The notes below the pieces were generated by a model that saw nothing but the letters and a program-made list of their open reading frames with translations, was not told where the DNA came from and did not search any database. The position numbers and the translations under genes are program-made. Of a stretch of DNA of 14,547 nucleotides, positions 6,973-14,547 are shown piece after piece (positions within the stretch are counted from its first letter, which is position 1; every line of letters begins with the position of its first letter). The DNA lies in assembly GCA_036524775.1 (NCBI GenBank), contig DATDBO010000041.1, forward strand, positions 1 through 14,547. Direction: 5' to 3'. The stretch is from VRUE01 sp036524775 (GTDB lineage Bacteria > Actinomycetota > Thermoleophilia > Solirubrobacterales > 70-9).

Positions 6973-6980
<8 letters not shown>
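5865..6980 (+). CDS. carA: Carbamoyl-phosphate synthase small (glutaminase) subunit
   Basis: CarA hydrolyses glutamine and channels ammonia to CarB for carbamoyl phosphate synthesis, which feeds pyrimidines and arginine. The 371-residue product has the small-subunit domain (VVFNTAMTGYQE at about 29-40; YPLIGNYG 56-63) and a class I glutamine amidotransferase domain from about residue 173. The oxyanion region is FLANGPGDP (218-226), the nucleophile Cys249 sits in GICLGHQ, and the partner residues are His348 and Glu350 in QYHPE. The GTG start at 5865 overlaps the pyrC stop as GTGA and gives the normal family N-terminus. The end overlaps the carB start by 8 bases. No separate arginine-specific copy is seen, so this enzyme probably serves both pathways. 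Confidence 0.97.
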
Positions 6981-10081
<3,101 letters not shown>

Positions 10082-10089
<8 letters not shown>

Positions 10090-11863
10090 AGCGCCCAGCC
10101 GCTCACCGGCACCTTGGGGGCGACGGCTGTGCGAGGTAACGGAGAACCGCGCCTCTGGCGGCTACCGCCTCTTCTCCCTGCTCGATGCGGACGGGCCCGA
10201 GCCGGCGCCCGGCCAGTTCTACATGCTGGCGACCGAGCAGCACTGGGAGGAGAGAGGCAGCCGCCCCTACCTGCCCCGTGCCTTCTCTGTGGCCGACGTC
10301 GGCTCCGAGGACGGCGGCGCCCGGCTCGACTTCCTGATCGAGGGCATCGGCCCCGGCACCGACCGCCTCTGCGAGTTGGCGGCGGGCGAGCGAGTCTGGG
10401 TAAACGGCCCGCTCGGCAACGAGTTCTCGGCGCCGAAGGAGCTCTCGCCCGACGCCGCGGGCGCGATCCTCGTCGGCGGCGGCATCGGAATCGCCCCCCT
10501 GGCCCTCCTGCGTCGCCGCTTTGCAGCCTCGAACGTCCCGGCCCGCATCCTGCTCGGCTTCCGCGACGAGGCTCACTCCGGCGGCCTCGACGACCTCTTC
10601 GCCTGCTGCGAGGTCGGCCTTGCAAGCGACGACGGCCACATCGGCCACCACGGCTACGTGACCGACCTTCTGGCGGCAATGCTCGAAGGCGACGACGCTC
10701 GTTCAGCAACTGTCTACGCCTGCGGCCCACCGCCAATGCTCGATGCGGTGAAAGCTCTTTGCGAGACTCAGGGTGTTGCTTATCAATTGGCCATGGAGTC
10801 CCCCATGGCTTGCGGCTATGGAGCTTGTTATGGCTGCGCAGTTCCGGATCCGGACGGCGCGGGCTACATCCGCCTCTGCGTAGACGGCCCGGTGGTCCCC
10901 CTCCGGGAACTTGTGAGCCGTGCGGAAATGCGCCCTGAACCACCTACCGTCGCGGGTTCGCGGAGGGGGACCATCGGGCCGTCCCCCACGATGCCCATTG
11001 AGTTCTGCGGCTTGGAGCTGCGGAATCCCGTCATCAACGCCTCAGGCACCTTCGACGCGATCGCCGCGCGGCGCGTCTACGGCGACGCGCTGCTGGAGGA
11101 TTTTCCGTTCTCGGCGTTTGTCTCCAAGACGATCACTCTGGAGCCCAGGGTCGGGAATGAGCCGCAGCGAATATGGGAGACGCCTGCCGGGATGATCAAC
11201 TCGATCGGGCTGCCAAACAAGGGGCTGGAGGGGTTTCTGGCTGAGGATTTGCCGCAGCTCGGGGAGCTGCCGGTTCCGTTGATCGTCTCGGTGATGGCCA
11301 CCGGGCACGAGGACTTCAAGCGGATGGTCGCAGTGCTCGACGAGCACGAGGAGGTGGCGGCTTTCGAGCTGAACGTCTCCTGCCCCAACGTCCACTCCGG
11401 CCTGATCGTGGGGGAGCAGCCGGAGGAGACGGTGGCCCTGTTGGAGGCGCTGCGACCCGTCACCGCCAAGCCGCTGATCGTGAAGCTGACCCCCAACGTG
11501 GCCGACCCGGCCTCGGTCGCCGTCGCCGCCGAAGAGGGGGGAGCTGACGCGGTGTCGCTGATCAACACCTTGAAGGCCAGTGCGATCGATCCGGCGACCG
11601 GGAAGCCGGGGATCGCTGCGGGTCACGGCGGTCTTTCCGGTCCCGCGGTCCGGCCGATCGCGGTGGCGCAGGTCCGTGCCGTCGCTGCGGCCGTCAAGGT
11701 GCCGATCGTCGGCATGGGGGGCATCTCCAACGGAGCCGACGCCGCTGAAATGTTGTCTGCAGGGGCGACGCTCGTCGCCGTCGGAACCGAGAGCTTTCGC
11801 GACCCGCGGGCCGGAAATCGCATTGCCGCAGAGCTTGCTGAGCGTTCTGCGCCGGTTCGCTGA
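10082..11863 (+). CDS. Fused dihydroorotate dehydrogenase B: PyrK electron-transfer domain joined to PyrD catalytic domain
   Basis: One 593-residue frame carries two proteins normally encoded separately. Residues about 15-275 are PyrK: an FAD-binding RAFSV (67-71), an NAD-binding stretch ILVGGGIGIAPL (129-140), VYACGPPPML (211-220), and [2Fe-2S] ligands Cys244, Cys249, Cys252 and Cys266. After a linker at about 279-303, PyrD class 1B starts at Met304 (MPIEFCGLELRNPVINASG), with SKTIT (348-352), INSIGLPNKG (372-381), catalytic-base Cys434 in NVSCPNVHSG, and phosphate-binding GMGGISNGADA (544-554). Together they oxidise dihydroorotate to orotate with NAD+. The start at 10082 overlaps carB by 8 bases, like carA/carB; an ATG at 10052 would overlap by 38 and adds no conserved residues. 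The junction contains a long inverted repeat, and bases about 10690-11230 use unusually many A/T-ending codons. Domain identities are secure; whether a separate PyrD is also made from Met304 is open. Confidence 0.93.
10883..10983 (+). repeat. 34-position imperfect inverted repeat at the PyrK-PyrD junction
   Basis: Left arm 10883-10916 and right arm 10950-10983 pair over 34 positions in RNA: 29 Watson-Crick, 4 G-U and a single G-G mismatch (10906 with 10960), with a 33-base loop. The outer 23 positions hold 22 Watson-Crick pairs and one G-U. The left arm encodes the native PyrK end DGPVVPLRELV, so the right arm looks like an inverted copy of it that now encodes the linker toward PyrD. Confidence 0.85.
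10965..10987 (+). repeat. Short hairpin just before the internal PyrD-type ATG
   Basis: GGGGGAC (10965-10971) and GTCCCCC (10981-10987) form a perfect 7-bp stem with a 9-base loop, ending 3 bases before the ATG at 10991. The 5' arm includes the purine run GGAGGGGG (10962-10969), which otherwise resembles a Shine-Dalgarno but lies too far from the ATG. The stem uses bases of the larger inverted repeat, so the two folds exclude each other. Confidence 0.5.
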
Positions 11864-11868
11864 CCTCA

Positions 11869-11883
11869 ACCTCGACTCGAGGT
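11869..11883. repeat. Palindrome after pyrKD
   Basis: ACCTCGACTCGAGGT is a perfect palindrome around a central C, 6 bases after the pyrKD stop. It could be a weak terminator stem or a protein-binding site upstream of the mihF promoter. There is no T-tract after it, so termination is unproven. Confidence 0.3.
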
Positions 11884-11918
11884 CTAGGTGAATTTGGCGG
11901 AAAACGGCCTGCGAGCCC

Positions 11919-11946
11919 TTGCACGCCCGCGAGCCGCGGCTATACT
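11919..11946 (+). promoter_or_regulatory. mihF promoter (SigA-like)
   Basis: TTGCAC (11919-11924) and TATACT (11941-11946) match -35 and -10 boxes with a 16-bp spacer, the best promoter match in the window. The -10 box ends 9 bases before the mihF ATG, so the 5' leader would be a few bases at most. A 10-bp palindrome AGCCGCGGCT (11932-11941) fills the end of the spacer and shares its last T with the -10 box. Confidence 0.7.
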
Positions 11947-11955
11947 CGCCGCGCG

Positions 11956-12288
11956 ATGCCCGCCCCAGTCAAGACCTCCGCAGCGGCCCCCGAGAGGTCG
12001 CTGGACCAACGAATGGACGCGCTGAAGCGGGCAAACGACATTCGCACCGCCCGCGCCAAGCTGAAGAAGGACCTCAAGGCGGGCAAGGCGAGCATCAACG
12101 CGCTGCTGCTCGACCCGCCGGAGTACGTGCTGACCGCCAAGGTCTTCGACATGCTTCTCGCGGTTCCCAAGTACGGCCGGGTGAAGACCAACCGGATCCT
12201 CAACCAGTGCCGCATCTCGCCGTCGAAGACGATCGGCGGCCTCTCGGAGCGCCAGCGGGCAGAGCTGGTCTCCCAACTTCGCAGGTAG
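11956..12288 (+). CDS. mihF: Actinobacterial integration host factor (mIHF)
   Basis: mIHF is a small nucleoid-associated DNA-binding protein restricted to Actinobacteria, first known as the host factor for mycobacteriophage L5 integration. The 110-residue product has a flexible Ala/Pro-rich N-terminus (about 1-12), a long basic helix (RMDALKRANDIRTARAKLKKDLKAG at about 19-43) and the helix-two-turn-helix core VFDMLLAVPKYGRVKTNRILNQCRISPSKTIGGLSERQRAELV. That core matches the signature VPKxGxxKxxxxLxxxxIxxxxxxxGL of the family. Its place directly before gmk is the conserved actinobacterial order. Usually pyrF precedes it; here pyrKD does. It has its own strong promoter and no visible Shine-Dalgarno, so it probably starts leaderless. 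Confidence 0.95.
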   Translation: MPAPVKTSAAAPERSLDQRMDALKRANDIRTARAKLKKDLKAGKASINALLLDPPEYVLTAKVFDMLLAVPKYGRVKTNRILNQCRISPSKTIGGLSERQRAELVSQLRR

Positions 12289-12295
12289 CGAAGCC

Positions 12296-12311
12296 GACCG
12301 CCGCGGCGGTC
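12296..12311. terminator. 16-bp perfect palindrome after mihF
   Basis: GACCGCCGCGGCGGTC lies 7 bases after the mihF stop. Its folded form would have an 8-bp GC stem with almost no loop, so as RNA it would open at the tip. There is no T-tract. It may weaken read-through into gmk or be a dyad for a DNA-binding protein. Confidence 0.35.
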
Positions 12312-12326
12312 AGTATCTCCGGCCCA

Positions 12327-12355
12327 GTGACGCGGAACGACCAAGCGTGCATATC
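12327..12355 (+). promoter_or_regulatory. Candidate gmk-rpoZ promoter
   Basis: GTGACG (12327-12332), a 17-bp spacer and CATATC (12350-12355) give a moderate promoter match about 38 bases before the gmk ATG. The leader holds GGGAG at 12370-12374, 18 bases from the ATG, which is too far to be a normal ribosome-binding site. The 104-base gap contains nothing else that I can identify. Confidence 0.4.
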
Positions 12356-12392
12356 TGATTCTTCGCGCCGGGAGTGAAGCGGAACATTTGTT

Positions 12393-12971
12393 ATGGCCAA
12401 GGTCTTCGTCATCACCGGGCCCAGCGGGGTCGGCAAGGGAACGCTGATCGCCAAGCTGCTCGAGCGCGTGCCGGACCTGGAGCTCTCGGTCTCGGCGACG
12501 ACGCGCGAGCCGCGCGCCGGAGAGGTCGACGGGCGCGATTACCACTTCCTCTCCCCGGAGGAGTTCGACGGGCGGATCGAGCGCGAAGACTTCCTCGAGT
12601 TCGCCACCTATAGCGGCCACCGCTACGGCACGCTGCGCTCCGAGGTTCGCAAGCGGCTCGAGGCGGGCCGCTCGGTCGTGCTCGAGATCGAGGTTCAGGG
12701 GGCGCGTCAGGTGCGGGCGGCGATGCGCGAGTCGATCCAGGTCTTCATCGCTCCCCCCGATCCCGCCGTCTTGCGCGAGCGGCTCGAGTCGCGCGGCGCC
12801 GACTCCGCCGCGGCGATCGACGCCCGGCTCGAAGTCGCCGAGCAGGAGCTGGCCGCGCGGGGGGAGTTCGCCCACTGCGTGGTCAACGCCGATTTGGAGA
12901 GGGCGGCGGCGGATCTGGAGGGGATCGTGCGCGCCGAGCTGGGCCTGCCGGTAGACTCCGCCGCCGAATGA
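12393..12971 (+). CDS. gmk: Guanylate kinase
   Basis: Gmk phosphorylates GMP (and dGMP) to GDP with ATP, an essential cytosolic step for guanine nucleotides and for recycling cyclic-di-GMP products. The 192-residue protein has the P-loop GPSGVGKGT (9-17, Lys15), the GMP-binding segment SVSATTREPRAGEVDGRDYHF (32-52) with Ser33, Arg38, Arg41 and Tyr50, Glu69 in FLEFATYSGHRYGT, and LEIEVQGARQV (98-108). The lid arginines lie in the VLRERLESRGADS segment (127-138), where homologues commonly read RGTD or RGTE. The ATG at 12393 gives the normal N-terminus; a GTG at 12374 is in another frame. The stop overlaps rpoZ by 4 bases (ATGA), so the two are translationally coupled. Confidence 0.97.
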   Translation: MAKVFVITGPSGVGKGTLIAKLLERVPDLELSVSATTREPRAGEVDGRDYHFLSPEEFDGRIEREDFLEFATYSGHRYGTLRSEVRKRLEAGRSVVLEIEVQGARQVRAAMRESIQVFIAPPDPAVLRERLESRGADSAAAIDARLEVAEQELAARGEFAHCVVNADLERAAADLEGIVRAELGLPVDSAAE

Positions 12972-13201
12972 TCAAACCACGCGTAGACAAGCTCCTCGAG
13001 CACGCCGACTCGCATTACGCCGCGGTCGTCGTCGCGGCGAAGCGAGCGCGTCAGATCAACAGCTACTTCCACAACCTCGGCGAGGGCGGCTTCGGCGAGT
13101 ACCCGCCGCCGATGGTCGAGAGCCGCGGCGACCGCAACTACCTCTCGATGGCGCTGGACGAGCTTGCCGAGGGCAAGCTCAAATACGAGTACCGCGCTTA
13201 G
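12968..13201 (+). CDS. rpoZ: RNA polymerase omega subunit
   Basis: Omega is the small subunit that wraps the C-terminal tail of beta-prime and helps assemble RNA polymerase. The 77-residue protein opens with IKPRVDKLLEHADSHYAAVV and contains the most conserved omega stretch, AAKRARQINSY (23-33), followed by residues near 57-70 (YLSMALDELAEGKLKY) typical of the end helix. It lacks the N-terminal Met-Ala-Arg-Val motif seen in the ppGpp site of E. coli omega; loss of that site is common in Actinobacteria. Its start overlaps the gmk stop. The GAD (GTPase) genes sometimes found next to rpoZ, such as spoT, are not here; coaBC follows after 24 bases. Confidence 0.95.
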   Translation: MIKPRVDKLLEHADSHYAAVVVAAKRARQINSYFHNLGEGGFGEYPPPMVESRGDRNYLSMALDELAEGKLKYEYRA

Positions 13202-13225
13202 CGCACCGCTTCCCCAGGAGGACAG

Positions 13226-14467
13226 ATGGCCCGCATCCTGCTCGGTGTCAGTGGTGGGATAGCCGCATACAAGTCTCTGGAGCTGGCTCGTCTGGCGACC
13301 GTCGCCGGGCACGGCGTGCGGGTGCTGATGACCGAGTCGGCGGGCCGCTTCGTCGGCGCGGCCTCCTTCGAGGGCATCGTCGGCGCGCCCGTGCTGATCT
13401 CTGAGTTCGAGCGCGACCCCATGGCCGGCGCCTTCCCCGGCGACCCGCGACCCGAGCACGACCCGATCGGCCACCTCGAGGTGGCCGCCGGCTGCGACGC
13501 CTACCTGGTCGCGCCCGCCTCGGCCAACACGATCGCCAAGCTCGCCGCCGGGATGGCCGACTCGATGCTGACCACCTCCTTCCTCGCCTGCACGGCGCCG
13601 CGCCTCGTCGCGCCGGCGATGAACGACCGCATGTACGCCGACGCCGCGACCCAGGCCAACCTGGCGACCCTGCGCGAGCGCGGGGTGGAGGTGATCGAGC
13701 CCGGCGAGGGCCGGCTCGCCTCGCGCGGCGAGTTCGGCAGGGGCCGCCTGCCCGACCCGGCCGAGCTGCTCGCCCGGATCGAAGCCGTCCTGCCCGTGGG
13801 CGAACGTCCCTGGGACGGCCTCAGGGTCCTTGTCACGGCCGGCGGCAGCCGCGAGCCGATCGACTCGGTCCGCTACCTAGGCAACCGCTCCAGCGGCCGC
13901 ATGGGACTGGCCCTGGCCGCCGCCGCAGCCCGCCGCGGTGCAGACGTGACGCTGATCGCCGCCAACGTAACCCTGCCCGAGCCCGCCGGCGTCCGCCGCA
14001 TAGATGTAGAGACCACCGCCGACCTGGCCGAGGCCACCCGCACCGAGTTCGCCAAGACCCAAGTCCTCCTGATGGCAGCCGCCCCGGCCGACTTCCGCGC
14101 GGCAAGCGCAGCGGAAGGCAAGCTGGAGCGGGGAGGAGAGGGCCTTGACCTTCACCTCGAGCCCACCGAGGACATCCTCGGAGGTCTGGAGAGGGGCGAG
14201 GGGCAGACCGTGGTCGCCTTCGCCGCCGAACACGGCAACGACGTCGACCGCGCCCGCGAGAAGCTCCACCGCAAGCGGGCCGACCTGATCGTCCTCAACG
14301 ACGTCTCGAACCCCGAGATCGGCTTCGACAGCACCGAAAACGCCGCAACCCTGATCAGCCCCACCGAAGAAACCACGCTCGACCAAGCCTCCAAGGACGT
14401 AATAGCCGAGCAGATCCTCGACCGCGTCGACCAGCTCCGCAGCAGCTCCAATCTCCACACGAAGTAA
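13226..14467 (+). CDS. coaBC: Bifunctional phosphopantothenoylcysteine decarboxylase / phosphopantothenate-cysteine ligase
   Basis: CoaBC makes two steps of coenzyme A synthesis: CoaB joins 4'-phosphopantothenate to cysteine with CTP, and CoaC decarboxylates the product with FMN. The 413-residue protein has an N-terminal CoaC domain with GVSGGIAAYK (7-16), the catalytic His83 in IGHLEVA, and PAMNDRMY (130-137). The CoaB domain starts near residue 198 with VLVTAGGSREPIDSVRYLGNRSSG (201-224), MAAAPADFR (283-291) and VLNDVSNPEIGF (356-367). The CoaC substrate flap reads LASRGEFGRGRLP, with no cysteine where E. coli Dfp has one. A strong Shine-Dalgarno AGGAGG (13216-13221) precedes ATG 13226 with 4 bases between. 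It probably reads on from gmk-rpoZ. Confidence 0.96.
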   Translation: MARILLGVSGGIAAYKSLELARLATVAGHGVRVLMTESAGRFVGAASFEGIVGAPVLISEFERDPMAGAFPGDPRPEHDPIGHLEVAAGCDAYLVAPASANTIAKLAAGMADSMLTTSFLACTAPRLVAPAMNDRMYADAATQANLATLRERGVEVIEPGEGRLASRGEFGRGRLPDPAELLARIEAVLPVGERPWDGLRVLVTAGGSREPIDSVRYLGNRSSGRMGLALAAAAARRGADVTLIAANVTLPEPAGVRRIDVETTADLAEATRTEFAKTQVLLMAAAPADFRAASAAEGKLERGGEGLDLHLEPTEDILGGLERGEGQTVVAFAAEHGNDVDRAREKLHRKRADLIVLNDVSNPEIGFDSTENAATLISPTEETTLDQASKDVIAEQILDRVDQLRSSSNLHTK

Positions 14468-14475
14468 TCGCCAGG

Positions 14476-14528
14476 CCGCGAGAGAGGGTCGGGTGGGCTC
14501 TCGCGGGAATGTCGCGAAGCGGCGACAT
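14476..14528 (+). terminator. Two adjacent hairpins after coaBC
   Basis: CCGCGAGAG (14476-14484) pairs with CTCTCGCGG (14498-14506) across a 13-base loop, 9 bases after the coaBC stop. Immediately after, ATGTCGC (14509-14515) pairs with GCGACAT (14522-14528) across a 6-base loop. Neither is followed by a T-tract. Together they probably stop or protect the gmk-rpoZ-coaBC transcript. Confidence 0.45.
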
Positions 14529-14544
14529 GCAATCTGACGATTGC
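14529..14544. repeat. Third hairpin at the window end
   Basis: GCAATC (14529-14534) and GATTGC (14539-14544) pair around the loop TGAC, starting on the base right after the previous hairpin. It may belong to the terminator region or to a control region of a gene beyond the window. No gene is visible in the last 80 bases. Confidence 0.35.
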
Positions 14545-14547
14545 GCG

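Noticed and set aside
11872..11880. A possible canonical Rho-independent terminator between pyrKD and mihF
   Set aside because: The stem is only about 7 bp and is followed by CTAGGTG, not by a T-tract, so it is listed only as a palindrome.
12374..12613. A GTG-started frame overlapping the gmk start
   Set aside because: It is out of frame with gmk, has no domain, and ends inside gmk.

Overview
The window reads as a chromosomal housekeeping segment of a high-GC Actinomycetota. The run mihF - gmk - rpoZ - coaBC directly after a pyr operon is a classic actinobacterial order. The NAD-type (class 1B) dihydroorotate dehydrogenase, rather than the quinone-linked class 2 enzyme of most cultured actinobacteria, suggests a deeper branch. 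Thermoleophilia (Solirubrobacterales or Gaiellales relatives) is my guess, from gene order and protein flavour only. I see no mobile element, CRISPR array, toxin-antitoxin pair or defence system. Nearly every base is coding or lies in a short regulatory gap.

Layout. Bases 1-1094 hold the tail of a sugar-nucleotide epimerase/dehydratase and a SRAP-domain (YedK/HMCES-type) abasic-site DNA-protein crosslinker. Converging on them is an unrecognised membrane-anchored protein (1105-1821, minus) that starts two bases after the 3' end of a tRNA-Arg(CCG) gene (1824-1897, minus). RNase Z (1925-2884, plus) diverges from the tRNA across a 27-bp gap; the tRNA encodes no CCA, so it is an expected substrate of that enzyme. 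A very stable long hairpin overlaps the end of rnz.

Bases about 2950-11863 form the de novo pyrimidine operon pyrR-pyrB-pyrC-carA-carB-pyrKD. It is led by a textbook PyrR-binding RNA hairpin whose 3' arm contains the pyrR ribosome-binding site, so UMP-dependent translational repression is expected. All genes after pyrR overlap their upstream neighbour by 4 or 8 bases, which implies translational coupling. CarAB make carbamoyl phosphate, PyrB and PyrC turn it into dihydroorotate, and PyrKD oxidises that to orotate. pyrE and pyrF are not in the window. The last gene is the most unusual object here: PyrK and PyrD are joined in one open reading frame, and the junction carries a 34-position imperfect inverted repeat.

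Bases about 11919-13201 hold mihF (actinobacterial integration host factor) under a clear promoter placed for near-leaderless transcription, then gmk and rpoZ overlapping by 4 bases. coaBC (13226-14467) follows, with three back-to-back hairpins after its stop. Most of this is ordinary and confidently assigned. The points worth a second look are the pyrK-pyrD fusion and its inverted repeat, the tRNA that abuts a start codon, the long hairpin before the pyr operon, and several TAnnnT boxes set 7-9 bases before ATG codons.
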